Source of the DNA: a bacterium
Lineage (GTDB): Bacteria > Verrucomicrobiota > Verrucomicrobiia > Limisphaerales > UBA11358
Direction of reading: 5' to 3'
Length of the DNA: 47,356 bases
Assembly: GCA_021780905.1 (NCBI GenBank)
Contig: JAJXXW010000022.1
Location: forward strand, 1 to 47,356
Shown here: positions 17,883 through 26,277 of the stretch, piece by piece
How positions within the stretch are numbered: position 1 is the stretch's first letter
Layout: every line of letters starts with the position of its first letter
Notes under the pieces: generated by a model
What the model was told of the DNA's origin: nothing
What the model saw: the letters and a program-made list of their open reading frames with translations, nothing else
Databases searched by the model: none
Made by a program: the position numbers and the translations under genes

Positions 17883-19082
17883 GTGCCCGATATGAAACAA
17901 CAGCTTTTAAGTAATCTTTCATCGTTGATAGAGAACTTCGTCCCCGAAAGCTCATCAACCATTCGACTTGGGGAAGAAAAGCTTCGCTTGAATTCACTGG
18001 TGCTTTTTGGTTCGGGTGCGCAGGGCCGAAAGACATTGGCTGGCCTCCGAAAACGCGGGATAGCACCCCTCGCGTTTGTGGATAACAATTCGAAGCTCTG
18101 GGGCAAAAACATGGACGGTTTGGAAATTCTTTCTCCCGAACTTGCGGTTGGTCGCTATCCCAATGCGGCGTTTATCGTGACCATCTGGAGTGATCGCATT
18201 GGACACCCGCTCAAAGAAGTTCGAGACCAGATGATTAAATTCGGTGTTTCTGCGGTTTTTTCATTCACGGCTTTGTCTCGCCGTTTTCCGGAAACATTTT
18301 TACCCGATTTCTTCATGGATCAGCCCCGGAAGCTTATCCCTTCACTTGACGCCATCAGAAAAGGAGGGGGGATTTGGGAAGACCAATATTCCTTGGAAGA
18401 GTATTTGGCCCAACTCAGAATGAGGATGACCTTGGAATTGGAAACGGTCACGCGGGTAACTGACTATTGTGCGTATTTTCCGAACGACCTTTTTACCTTG
18501 TCCAAGGATGATGAAGTATTCGTTGATTGCGGAGCTTTTGACGGTGACACGTTGAAGGACTTTTTGAAGGTGGTTGACGGTCGTTTTAAGAAATTTTTCG
18601 CAGTAGAGCCGGACAAGGCAAACTACCAAAAGTTGCGAGATCTGATTGTGCGAGAATACCAGCCGCATTCAGCCAGGATATTGACATCTAATCTGGCTGT
18701 CGGCGAGCAGCGAGGAATCGTGAGGTTTTCAGATTTTGCATCCACGGAGTCGCGCATTGACGATGCCGGAACGATAGAGGTCGAGTGTGTGACATTGGAT
18801 GAACTGCTCGCTAATGACAATCCCACATATATTAAGATGGATATCGAGGGCTCGGAAAAAGCGGCACTGTGTGGTGGGCGGGAGACAATTGTTCGCTCTC
18901 GTCCAGTCCTTGCAGTTTCAGCCTATCATAAAGCGACTGATTTATGGGAACTGCCTTTATTTATTCGCGAGATGGTGACAGATTATGCTTACTATCTTCG
19001 CCCGGAAAAGCGATCAGGTTGGGATTTGATATGTTATGCGGTGCCGCGTGAGCGGTTATTCCGGCGGCAAAGTGTGAATTAG
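17883..19082 (+). CDS. FkbM methyltransferase with N-terminal Rossmann-like domain, 399 aa, lower GC
   Basis: Residues about 35-130 form a small nucleotide-binding-like domain (LVLFGSGAQGRKTL, then AFVDNNSKLWGK) like those in PglD-type and sugar-C-methyltransferase proteins. Residues about 200-390 are an FkbM methyltransferase: FVDCGAFDGDTLKDF, FAVEPDKANYQKL, and YIKMDIEGSEKAALCGG. The GTG at 17883 sits four bases after the previous stop; ATG 17892 is an alternative start. Base composition is visibly lower in G+C than both neighbours and codon use differs (many TTT, AAA, TTA), and a terminator follows. It looks like a later, horizontally acquired insertion into the operon. Function is probably sugar O-methylation. 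Confidence 0.85.
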   Translation: MPDMKQQLLSNLSSLIENFVPESSSTIRLGEEKLRLNSLVLFGSGAQGRKTLAGLRKRGIAPLAFVDNNSKLWGKNMDGLEILSPELAVGRYPNAAFIVTIWSDRIGHPLKEVRDQMIKFGVSAVFSFTALSRRFPETFLPDFFMDQPRKLIPSLDAIRKGGGIWEDQYSLEEYLAQLRMRMTLELETVTRVTDYCAYFPNDLFTLSKDDEVFVDCGAFDGDTLKDFLKVVDGRFKKFFAVEPDKANYQKLRDLIVREYQPHSARILTSNLAVGEQRGIVRFSDFASTESRIDDAGTIEVECVTLDELLANDNPTYIKMDIEGSEKAALCGGRETIVRSRPVLAVSAYHKATDLWELPLFIREMVTDYAYYLRPEKRSGWDLICYAVPRERLFRRQSVN

Positions 19083-19115
19083 CATTGCCAATGATTCTGA
19101 CATATACAATCGATT

Positions 19116-19145
19116 TGCCGAAGACGATTGCCTTCGGCAGTTTTT
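19116..19145 (+). terminator. Intrinsic terminator after the low-GC FkbM gene
   Basis: An 8-bp perfect stem (TGCCGAAG / CTTCGGCA) with an 8-nt loop is followed at once by GTTTTT. This is the clearest Rho-independent terminator in the window. It lies between the FkbM gene and the HAD gene, so the downstream genes must either have their own promoter or depend on read-through. Confidence 0.7.
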
Positions 19146-19157
19146 GAAAGTTGGAAT

Positions 19158-19769
19158 ATGTTACGCACGATCATCTGGGATGTGGACGACGTCTTGAACA
19201 ACTTGATGCAAAGCTGGTTTGAGCACGAATGGCGTCCAAACCATCAAGACTGCCCGGTTTCGTTTGCAGAGATACAGGCAAATCCGCCCCACGAAATCTT
19301 GGGGATAACGCTAAACGAATATCAAATGTCGCTGGACCGTTTCCGGACCGGCGAGGCGGGCCGAAACCTGGCCCCGGTGCCGGAAGTGGTCGCCTGGTTC
19401 GGGCAGCATGGGGCGCGATACCGCCATATCGCCCTGACCGCCCGGCCGTTTGTGGCCGTGCCGCCGGCCGCCGAATGGATTTTCCGGCATTTCGGCCGGT
19501 GGATTCGTGGGTTTGGATTTGTGCCTACGCCCCGGGCGGCCGACCAGGCCCCCGCCTATGATCGCGACAAGGGGGACTGGCTGCGCTGGATCGGGGTGGG
19601 CGATGTTTTGGTGGACGATTCGCCGGCAAACCAGAGGGCGGCAACTGAACTCGGCTTGAAAACCGTGCTGGTGCCGCAACCGTGGAACCTGGCCGGCGGA
19701 ACAATCACCGACGCCCTGGCCGCGCTATCACGGCAACTGGACTCAAATCAACCTGTTTTTTTGAAATAA
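19158..19769 (+). CDS. HAD-superfamily phosphatase-like protein, 203 aa
   Basis: Starting at ATG 19158 the protein opens MLRTIIWDVDDVLNN, where Asp8 and Asp10 form the HAD DxD nucleophile/acid motif. A later HIALTARPF segment supplies the Ser/Thr motif II and DVLVDDSPANQRAA the acidic motif IV. The core is a small HAD fold with a modest helical cap (residues 25-75). In context it could remove a phosphate from a sugar phosphate made by the neighbours. A short C-terminal tail (LDSNQPVFLK) ends 13 bases before the AraD-like gene. The upstream TTG at 19128 overlaps the terminator and is an unlikely start. Confidence 0.75.
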   Translation: MLRTIIWDVDDVLNNLMQSWFEHEWRPNHQDCPVSFAEIQANPPHEILGITLNEYQMSLDRFRTGEAGRNLAPVPEVVAWFGQHGARYRHIALTARPFVAVPPAAEWIFRHFGRWIRGFGFVPTPRAADQAPAYDRDKGDWLRWIGVGDVLVDDSPANQRAATELGLKTVLVPQPWNLAGGTITDALAALSRQLDSNQPVFLK

Positions 19770-19782
19770 TCATCAATGGATT

Positions 19783-20481
19783 ATGCTGGATAAACTAAAA
19801 ACCGATGTGTGCCAAGCCAACCTCGATTTGGTTGCGGAAGGTCTGGTGCTCCAGACGTGGGGCAACGCAAGCGGCGTTGACCGCTCGCGCGGCCTGATGG
19901 TCATCAAGCCCAGCGGCGTGCCCTACGCCGGCATGAAGCCGCAACACATGGTGGTGGTCTCGCTCGCGGATGGCCGGGTGGTTGAGGGCAATTTTAAGCC
20001 GAGTTCCGACACGCCGACGCACCGGGTTTTGTATAATGCATTTCCAGCCATTGGCGGCGTGGTGCACACGCACAGCCTTTACGCGACGGCGTGGGCGCAG
20101 GCGTGCCAGCCGCTGCCGAGTTACGGCACGACCCAGGCGGATTACTGGCATGGCGACGTGCCATGCACGCGCAAGCTGAAGCCGGCGGAGATCAAGCAGG
20201 ATTACGAAGCAAACACGGGCGCGGTCATCGTGGAGACATTCAAAAAATTGAAATTCGATCCGGCGCAGCATCCGGCGGTGCTGGTGGCGAGCCACGGGCC
20301 GTTTGCCTGGGGCCGGGATGTGCGCGACGCGGTGCACAACGCCGTGGTGCTGGAATTCATCGCGCGGCTGGCCGGCGAGACGCTGCGCATCAATCCGCGG
20401 ACGCCGCCGATGCAGCCCGATCTGCTCGACAAGCATTTTCTCCGCAAACACGGACCGGGTGCTTATTACGGGCAAAAATAA
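19783..20481 (+). CDS. araD: Class II aldolase, L-ribulose-5-phosphate 4-epimerase-like, 232 aa
   Basis: Length equals AraD (about 231 aa) and the family marks are present: TWGNASGVDRS near the N-terminus, IKPSGVPY, the zinc histidines in VVHTHSLYATAWAQ, and the third His in VASHGPFAWG. Enzymes of this family epimerise L-ribulose 5-phosphate or cleave/add phosphorylated aldols using zinc. No arabinose catabolic genes (araA, araB) are present; instead it sits between a HAD phosphatase and a methyltransferase in a glycan locus. It may therefore act biosynthetically on an unusual pentose or supply an aldol reaction. The gene symbol reflects similarity only. Confidence 0.8.
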   Translation: MLDKLKTDVCQANLDLVAEGLVLQTWGNASGVDRSRGLMVIKPSGVPYAGMKPQHMVVVSLADGRVVEGNFKPSSDTPTHRVLYNAFPAIGGVVHTHSLYATAWAQACQPLPSYGTTQADYWHGDVPCTRKLKPAEIKQDYEANTGAVIVETFKKLKFDPAQHPAVLVASHGPFAWGRDVRDAVHNAVVLEFIARLAGETLRINPRTPPMQPDLLDKHFLRKHGPGAYYGQK

Positions 20482-20507
20482 CCCAATCCAACCGCCAATT
20501 CTTCCCC

Positions 20508-21785
20508 ATGAACCCCAACCCTGGCAATTCGAAATCCGGCACGTCACCGGCCGCCGGCACCCACGGCGCGCTTGCTGATGTTCCCATGATATATCCTGCC
20601 CGCAACTGTCCGGTATGCAGCAGCACCGGGAAGCGGCGGCTTTTCCGTCAAAGCTTCGGGTCGCTTTCCCAGGGCAGCCTGCTCCCGGGATTTGATCTGG
20701 TTGTCTGCGCCGACTGCGGTGCGGGCTACGCTGATGATGTGCCCGGACAGGAGGCGTTCGACCGCTACTATGCGGAGATGTCCAAATATGAATATTCGGA
20801 CCGCGCGGGAGTCCAAACCGAGACGGATTTGAGCCGGTTTCGCGAGGTGGCCGATCTGGTCGCACCTCACTTAAAAAAGGATGACCGGTTGCTTGACATC
20901 GGTTGTGCCACCGGAGGATTGCTCGCTGAATTCAAGCGCAGAGGATTTGCGAGTCTGTTTGGAGTTGATCCGTCCGCCGCCTGCGCGAAGTTGACGGAAA
21001 AGCTCTACGGAATCCCCGCAAGGGCATTGTCCATTTCCACCCTCAATCAACTGAACAAACCGGCGGACGTGGCTTTTCTTACCGGCGTCCTGGAGCATGT
21101 TCGCGATGTGGACGCGTCCCTTGACAGCGTGAAGTCCTGCCTGAGCGAAGGCGGCCACATCTATTTTGAGGTGCCGGATGCAACACGTTACGACCACCAT
21201 TTCAGCGCTCCATTCCAGCTTTTAAGCATGGAGCACGTCAATTATTTTTCCCCAACCTCCCTCAATAATTTGATGGCGCGGCATGGGTTCTCGGTTGTTT
21301 TCACCAAACGATTAATTCGGCACCTGAGTCCGCAGGCCATCGAACCCGCCATTGGTGCGCTGTATCGGCGGGATTCGGCGGGTAAAAACAGTTTCCAAAT
21401 TGGTCGTGACGACGAGACGGAAAGGGCCTTGGAACAATACATTCAACAGTCGCGCGATTTAGAGGAAAAGATACAGGAAAAAATCGCGGCCTTGGTTGAG
21501 GCGGCAAAACCTTTGGCCGTTTGGGGCGCCGGCACCCACACGCTGCGGTTGCTTGAAACCAGCCGGCTGTCCCAGGCCCGCATTGTTTGCTTCATTGATT
21601 CCAATGTCCACTATCAAGGAAAGACGCTCGCGGGGGTTCCCGTTGTGGCCCCTTCCGCCGTTCCCAATTTGGCCGCTGAAATTCTTATCTCATCACAAAC
21701 CGCAGAACATGAAATCTTCCAGGTAATCACGGAAAAATTACGTTGGCCTGGTGTTGTTCATCGGTTATACGGTGGTTCGATTTAA
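20508..21785 (+). CDS. Sugar C-methyltransferase-type protein (three-domain), 425 aa
   Basis: The N-terminus carries a four-cysteine zinc site (CPVC ... CADC, about residues 32-70), followed by a class I SAM methyltransferase core (LLDIGCATGGLLAEF, then FLTGVLEHVRD), and a C-terminal Rossmann-like domain (AVWGAGTHTLRLLE, then FIDSNVHYQGK). This order (putative zinc-binding, methyltransferase, C-terminal domain) is that of TylC3/NovU-type NDP-deoxysugar C-methyltransferases. Start ATG 20508 excludes a long upstream frame that lies inside the AraD-like gene. Next to CDP-deoxysugar genes it suggests C-methyl branching of a keto-deoxysugar. GC is somewhat lower than its neighbours. Confidence 0.8.
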   Translation: MNPNPGNSKSGTSPAAGTHGALADVPMIYPARNCPVCSSTGKRRLFRQSFGSLSQGSLLPGFDLVVCADCGAGYADDVPGQEAFDRYYAEMSKYEYSDRAGVQTETDLSRFREVADLVAPHLKKDDRLLDIGCATGGLLAEFKRRGFASLFGVDPSAACAKLTEKLYGIPARALSISTLNQLNKPADVAFLTGVLEHVRDVDASLDSVKSCLSEGGHIYFEVPDATRYDHHFSAPFQLLSMEHVNYFSPTSLNNLMARHGFSVVFTKRLIRHLSPQAIEPAIGALYRRDSAGKNSFQIGRDDETERALEQYIQQSRDLEEKIQEKIAALVEAAKPLAVWGAGTHTLRLLETSRLSQARIVCFIDSNVHYQGKTLAGVPVVAPSAVPNLAAEILISSQTAEHEIFQVITEKLRWPGVVHRLYGGSI

Positions 21786-21789
21786 TGGC

Positions 21790-22836
21790 ATGGGAAAGCA
21801 ACCCCACCCGCTGGCGGATGATTTGGATCATGTGCTGGAACATACCAGAACTCTCTGGGACGAGTTGCGCGGGCAGAAAATTTTCATGACCGGCGGCACG
21901 GGGTTTTTCGGCTGCTGGCTGCTGGAGAGTTTTGCCAGGGCCAACGAGCAATTGAATCTCGGCGCCTCGGCCCTGGTGCTGACCCGCGATCCGGTGGCCT
22001 TCCAGAAAAAAGCCCCGCACCTGGCGGCCAATTCGGCCATCCGCTTTCACCCCGGCGACGTGCGGTCGTTTGATTTTCCCGCCGGCCATTTTTCCCACGT
22101 CATCCATGCCGCCACCGAGGCCAGCGCCAAGCTGAACGCGGAAAATCCGGAGCTGATGTTCGACACCATCCTGGCGGGAACCCGACACGCACTGGAGTTC
22201 AGCCGCGCGTGCGGCGCCCAAAAATTCCTACTCACCAGTTCCGGCGCGGTCTATGGTCCGCAGCCGCCGGACCTCGCGCACGTTGGGGAAGATTACGCGG
22301 AAAAACTGGATCTGGCGGTGCTGACTTCCGCCTATGGCCGGGGCAAGTTCGCGGCGGAAAAGCTCTGCGCCGATTTTGGCCGGCAGCACGGCCTGGAAAT
22401 CAAAATCGCCCGCGGCTTTGCCTTCGTGGGGCCGCATCTGCCGGTGGACACGCATTTTGCCATCGGCAATTTCATCAACGACGCCGTTCACGGCCGGACC
22501 ATTCACATCAACGGCGACGGCACACCTTATCGTTCGTATCTCTACGCCTCGGACCTCGCGATCTGGCTGTGGACGATTCTATTTCGCGGGCCGTCGCTGC
22601 GCGCCTACAACGTCGGTTCGGCCCGGGCCGTGACCATTGCCGAACTGGCCGCCGCCGTGGAATCCGCCTTGGGAACCAAGGTCGGGGTGAAGATTCTTCA
22701 AACGCCCAAACCTGGCCAGCCGCCCGCGCGCTATGTGCCGAGCGTGCGGCGGGCGGAAGCCGAACTGGGCCTGCGTGAACGGGTGGACCTGGCCGCCGCC
22801 ATCAAAAAGACCGCCGACTGGCTCCGGCGTTCATGA
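21790..22836 (+). CDS. NAD-dependent nucleotide-sugar epimerase/reductase, 348 aa
   Basis: Extended SDR with TGGTGFFG (34-41), THVIHAATEASAK-like β4 segment, SSGAVYG and a YGRGK catalytic Tyr-x3-Lys (about 181-185). ATG 21790 is preferred; a GTG at 21751 would overlap the methyltransferase gene. Similar proteins act as NDP-deoxysugar 4-reductases or epimerases, such as abequose/paratose synthases or YerF. Given the rfbFGH operon that abuts tail to tail, reduction of a CDP-4-keto-(branched)-3,6-dideoxyhexose is the most economical role. The start region (LDHVLEHTRTLWDEL) is an N-terminal helix longer than in plain epimerases. Confidence 0.8.
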   Translation: MGKQPHPLADDLDHVLEHTRTLWDELRGQKIFMTGGTGFFGCWLLESFARANEQLNLGASALVLTRDPVAFQKKAPHLAANSAIRFHPGDVRSFDFPAGHFSHVIHAATEASAKLNAENPELMFDTILAGTRHALEFSRACGAQKFLLTSSGAVYGPQPPDLAHVGEDYAEKLDLAVLTSAYGRGKFAAEKLCADFGRQHGLEIKIARGFAFVGPHLPVDTHFAIGNFINDAVHGRTIHINGDGTPYRSYLYASDLAIWLWTILFRGPSLRAYNVGSARAVTIAELAAAVESALGTKVGVKILQTPKPGQPPARYVPSVRRAEAELGLRERVDLAAAIKKTADWLRRS

Positions 22837-24249
22837 ACGGGTTTTCACAAACCGGTGCACGGTCTCGATCATGTAATCCAGCATTGGCCGCGTCAGTCCG
22901 GGGTAGGTGCCGACAAAAATGCACTCGTTCATGATGCGGTCGGCCCCGGCCAGATCGCCGACGACGCGCAGAGCCGCCGGGCGCTCCTTTTTCAAATCCA
23001 CAAACGCCGGCTGCCGGAGCAGGTTGCCGCCAAACAGCATCCGGCTGCCGATCTTGGCGGCGTCCAGCGCCTCGGCCAGTTCGCGGCGCGTGAACGGCGC
23101 GGATTTTTTCACCAGCATCATGAAGCCGAACCACGAACATTCCGTGCGGTGGCCGGAGGCATCCCAGGTGAAACCGTTGGTTGTCCAGCCGGTCGCGTGG
23201 GTCGGCAGCTGGAAATCGAAAAATTCCTCCAAGCCGGCCAGCCCGGCGCGGAGATGATTCCAGTGGTCAATCCGCGCCTGGATGAAGGCCGGCAGCTTCT
23301 TCAACTGCTGCCGGCCGATGGCAGCCTGCGGATCGAGCGGCTTCAGATTGTAGCCGAGGTGGCTGTAAATGTATTTGTGGTCGTAGCCTTCGGGCAGTTC
23401 GCCGAGCTGCCAGCCGAAGCGTTTGTGGCAGGTGTTGTCCTTGCCGCTGGCGCACCAGCAGTCGCGGCCCCAGTCGCGGAAACTTTCCACCAGCACCTTT
23501 AATTTCATGTCGCGCGTGATGTTGACCGCGCCGCCCTCGCCCATCGTCAGATGGTGCGGCGGATAAAAACTTTGCGTGGACAAATCGCCGAAAGTGCCGG
23601 TGAACTGGCCGTCGTAGCGGCAGCCCAGCGCATCGCAGTTGTCTTCGATCAGCCAGAGGTGGTGCCGCCGGCAAAATTCCGTGACGGCGGACAAATCAAA
23701 CGGATTGCCCAGCGTGTGCGCCAGCATCACCGCCTTGGTTTTGCCGGGGACAAAAGCGGCCGCCAGCATTTCCACCCGGGCGTTGAGCGTGACCGGATCG
23801 TTGTCAATGAACACCGGCACGAGACCGTTTTGAATGATCGGCGCCACGGTGGTCGGAAAACCGGCGGCGACGGTGATGACTTCGTCGCCGGGATGCAACC
23901 GGCGTTCGCCCAGTTTGCGGCTGGTGAGCGCGGTGATGGCGAGCAGGTTGGCGGAGGAACCGGAGTTGACGAGCAGGCTGCGTTTGACGCCGAGAAACGC
24001 CGCAAGTTCCTGCTCAAACGCCTCGCCTTCCGCGCCAAGTGTGAGCCAGAAATCCAGCGTGGCGGAAACGGCGGCTTCCACCTCGTCCTCGGTGAACACG
24101 CGGCCGGCGTAGGGCACGGTGGTTTGGCCGGGCGCGAACGGCGCGGGTCGCGCATCGTTCCCGGGCCGGTTGGCGGCGTGCGCGGCGGCGGAAAACTCGC
24201 GCGTGAGGCGGAGGATTTCGGCTTTGAGTTCGGCGGCGGATTTCGGCAT
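22831..24249 (-). CDS. rfbH: CDP-4-keto-6-deoxy-D-glucose-3-dehydrase (E1), 472 aa
   Basis: A PMP-dependent, iron-sulfur E1 enzyme of the DegT/aspartate aminotransferase fold. The diagnostic replacement of the usual PLP lysine by histidine is visible in FYPPHHLTMGEGG (His232-233). The cysteines DCWC and NTCHKRFGWQ form the expected [2Fe-2S] site. Start ATG 24249 (MPKSAAELKAEI) removes a spurious extension. It removes the C3 hydroxyl of CDP-4-keto-6-deoxyglucose together with a reductase partner (E3). No E3 (ferredoxin-type reductase) gene is adjacent, so one must lie elsewhere. The stop abuts the opposite gene's stop (TCATGA). Eight bases separate it from rfbG. Confidence 0.93.
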   Translation of the reverse strand: MPKSAAELKAEILRLTREFSAAAHAANRPGNDARPAPFAPGQTTVPYAGRVFTEDEVEAAVSATLDFWLTLGAEGEAFEQELAAFLGVKRSLLVNSGSSANLLAITALTSRKLGERRLHPGDEVITVAAGFPTTVAPIIQNGLVPVFIDNDPVTLNARVEMLAAAFVPGKTKAVMLAHTLGNPFDLSAVTEFCRRHHLWLIEDNCDALGCRYDGQFTGTFGDLSTQSFYPPHHLTMGEGGAVNITRDMKLKVLVESFRDWGRDCWCASGKDNTCHKRFGWQLGELPEGYDHKYIYSHLGYNLKPLDPQAAIGRQQLKKLPAFIQARIDHWNHLRAGLAGLEEFFDFQLPTHATGWTTNGFTWDASGHRTECSWFGFMMLVKKSAPFTRRELAEALDAAKIGSRMLFGGNLLRQPAFVDLKKERPAALRVVGDLAGADRIMNECIFVGTYPGLTRPMLDYMIETVHRFVKTRS

Positions 24250-24257
24250 GGAGAAAT

Positions 24258-25373
24258 TTATTTTGCCGCCCAGGGCAGGTTTTTCATTTGTGCGGCGGCG
24301 CAATAATCGGCAATGTCCCGGACCAGGATTTCGCGCGCGCGCGCCGGCTTTTGGTGGACCAGACGATACCATTCCACCGTCTCGCGGATCGTCTCGGCAA
24401 AACTCCAGACGGGACGCCAGCCGAGTTCCCGTTTCGCCTTGGTCGTGACGAGATGCAGCAGCCGCGCCTCATGGACCGCATGGGGATTGGACTTGTCCAC
24501 CCATTCGCCCGGCCAGTGCCGGAAAATTTCCTCGACCAGTTGGTGCACCGTGCGATTTGCTTCGCGGTCGGGGCCGAAGTTGAACGCGGAACACAATTTA
24601 TCGTCGTGCGCTTTCAATGGCGCCAGTCGCGCACCGAGCCAGAGGTAACCGCTCAACGGTTCGAGCACGTGCTGCCAGGGCCGGGTGGAAATCTTGTTGC
24701 GCACGGGAATCGGCTGCTTTTTTTGCAGCGCGCGGATGCTGTCCGGCACGATGCGGTCGGCTGCCCAATCGCCGCCGCCGATGACGTTGCCGGCGCGGGC
24801 ACTGGCGATTTTGACCGGATGACCCTTGAAAAAAGAACGGCGGTAGGAGGCGATGGCGATTTCGGCGGTGGCTTTGCTGGCGCTATAGGGATCGTGCCCG
24901 CCCAGCGGGTCGGTTTCGGCATACCCGCGATGGCGCTCGCGGTTTTCGTAGCATTTATCCGTGGTGACGAAGACGGCGGCGCACGGTTGCTTGAACTCAC
25001 GCAGGGCTTCCAGGACGTTGACCGTGCCCATCAAGTTGGTGGCAAAGGTCTCGACCGGCCGGATATAGGACTCGCGCACAATCGGCTGGGCGGCGAGGTG
25101 AAAAACGAGCTCCGGCTTCGCCGCCCGCACAGCCCGGCGCAGTTTTGGCAGGTCGCGGATGTCCCCGAGGTGGTGATGCAACCGTGATTTCAAACCGAGC
25201 TGGTTGAACAGCGCGGGTTGGGTGTTGGGCGGCAGGCTGTAGCCGGTCACTTCCGCGCCCAGTTGCAAAAGCCATTCGCAGAGCCAGGAGCCTTTGAAGC
25301 CGGTGTGGCCGGTGACAAAAACTTTTTTGCCGGCGTAGGCGCCGTTAAATAAATTGGCCGGGGCGGCGGGCAT
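24258..25373 (-). CDS. rfbG: CDP-glucose 4,6-dehydratase, 371 aa
   Basis: Extended SDR with VFVTGHTGFKGSWLCEWL at the N-terminus, the hallmark of CDP-glucose 4,6-dehydratases, and catalytic DPYSASK in the middle. A GNVIGGGDWAADRIVPD segment and the RPWQHVLEPLSGY motif also match this subfamily closely. The enzyme converts CDP-glucose to CDP-4-keto-6-deoxyglucose, the substrate for rfbH. The gene is co-directional with rfbF (12-base gap) and rfbH (8-base gap), giving a conventional biosynthetic order F-G-H. Length matches the family. Confidence 0.94.
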   Translation of the reverse strand: MPAAPANLFNGAYAGKKVFVTGHTGFKGSWLCEWLLQLGAEVTGYSLPPNTQPALFNQLGLKSRLHHHLGDIRDLPKLRRAVRAAKPELVFHLAAQPIVRESYIRPVETFATNLMGTVNVLEALREFKQPCAAVFVTTDKCYENRERHRGYAETDPLGGHDPYSASKATAEIAIASYRRSFFKGHPVKIASARAGNVIGGGDWAADRIVPDSIRALQKKQPIPVRNKISTRPWQHVLEPLSGYLWLGARLAPLKAHDDKLCSAFNFGPDREANRTVHQLVEEIFRHWPGEWVDKSNPHAVHEARLLHLVTTKAKRELGWRPVWSFAETIRETVEWYRLVHQKPARAREILVRDIADYCAAAQMKNLPWAAK

Positions 25374-25385
25374 AAAAGAATGTCG

Positions 25386-26168
25386 TCACCAGATTTTCCA
25401 CGGAGCCTTGTTGTCCGCCCAGAGCCGGTTGAGATACTGCGTTTCCTGATAGGTGTCCATCGGCTGCCAGAAGCCTTCGTGCCGGTAGGAGTGCAACTGA
25501 CCGTCGGCCACCACCTTGGCGACCGGCTCGCGCTCGAACATGACCGACGGATCGTCCGTCAGGTAATTGAAGATTTTGTAGTCGCACACCATGTAGCCGC
25601 CGTTGACGTAGGCCTGCTCGACCTGCGGCTTCTCGACAAAATCGTGGATGGAGCCGTCGCCCTCGATTTTCAACGCGCCAAACCGGCCGGCCGGATGCAC
25701 GGCGGAAATGGTGCAGATTTTTTTGGAGCGGCGGTGCGCCTGGATGGTGGCACCGATGTCAATGTTGGAAAGCCCGTCGCCATAGGTGAACAAAAAGGTT
25801 TCGCCCTTGGAAATATAGCGTTGCACTTGTTTGAGCCGGAAGGCGGTCATGGCATCCTCGCCGGTTTCGGCGAGCGTGACCGTCCAGTCCTCCTCACTGT
25901 GGCGACCGTGAAACTTGACCTTTTGCGCGCGCCCGAGGGACAACGACACGTCGCAGGTGTTCCAGAGATAGTTGCGGAAATAATCCTTGATCATGTCGCC
26001 CTTGTAGCCGAGGCACAGGATGAATTCGCGATGCCCGAAGCTGGCATAATACTTCATAATGTGCCAAAGAATCGGTTTCTGGCCGATGGGCACCATGGGC
26101 TTGGGGCGGAACTCGGTTTCCTCGCGCAAACGCGTTCCCCGGCCACCGCACAAGATGACAACTTTCAT
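25386..26168 (-). CDS. rfbF: Glucose-1-phosphate cytidylyltransferase, 260 aa
   Basis: The nucleotidyltransferase signature LCGGRGTRLREET followed by RPKPMVPIGQKPILWHIM identifies it. The specific FILCLGYKGDMIKDYF and TYGDGLSNIDI motifs, and the QPMDTYQETQYLN ending, are typical of RfbF rather than RmlA. The reaction joins CTP and glucose 1-phosphate to CDP-glucose, the first committed step of CDP-3,6-dideoxyhexose synthesis. It is the first gene of the operon. Upstream lies a decayed methyltransferase and no ribosome-binding site is evident. Length equals that of known members. Confidence 0.95.
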   Translation of the reverse strand: MKVVILCGGRGTRLREETEFRPKPMVPIGQKPILWHIMKYYASFGHREFILCLGYKGDMIKDYFRNYLWNTCDVSLSLGRAQKVKFHGRHSEEDWTVTLAETGEDAMTAFRLKQVQRYISKGETFLFTYGDGLSNIDIGATIQAHRRSKKICTISAVHPAGRFGALKIEGDGSIHDFVEKPQVEQAYVNGGYMVCDYKIFNYLTDDPSVMFEREPVAKVVADGQLHSYRHEGFWQPMDTYQETQYLNRLWADNKAPWKIW

Positions 26169-26277
26169 ATCGGTTTTTAATGCGAAAGCATGGTTTTCGC
26201 GCCGCCGTTTGGCAACGTCAAACTAAACCGCCGAAGCATCATTTAAAATCGTTTCCCCGGCCGGCACGGGCGCCAGT

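Noticed and set aside
20091..20507. Upstream extension of the C-methyltransferase frame
   Set aside because: It lies inside the AraD-like gene in another frame; the methyltransferase domain starts after ATG 20508.
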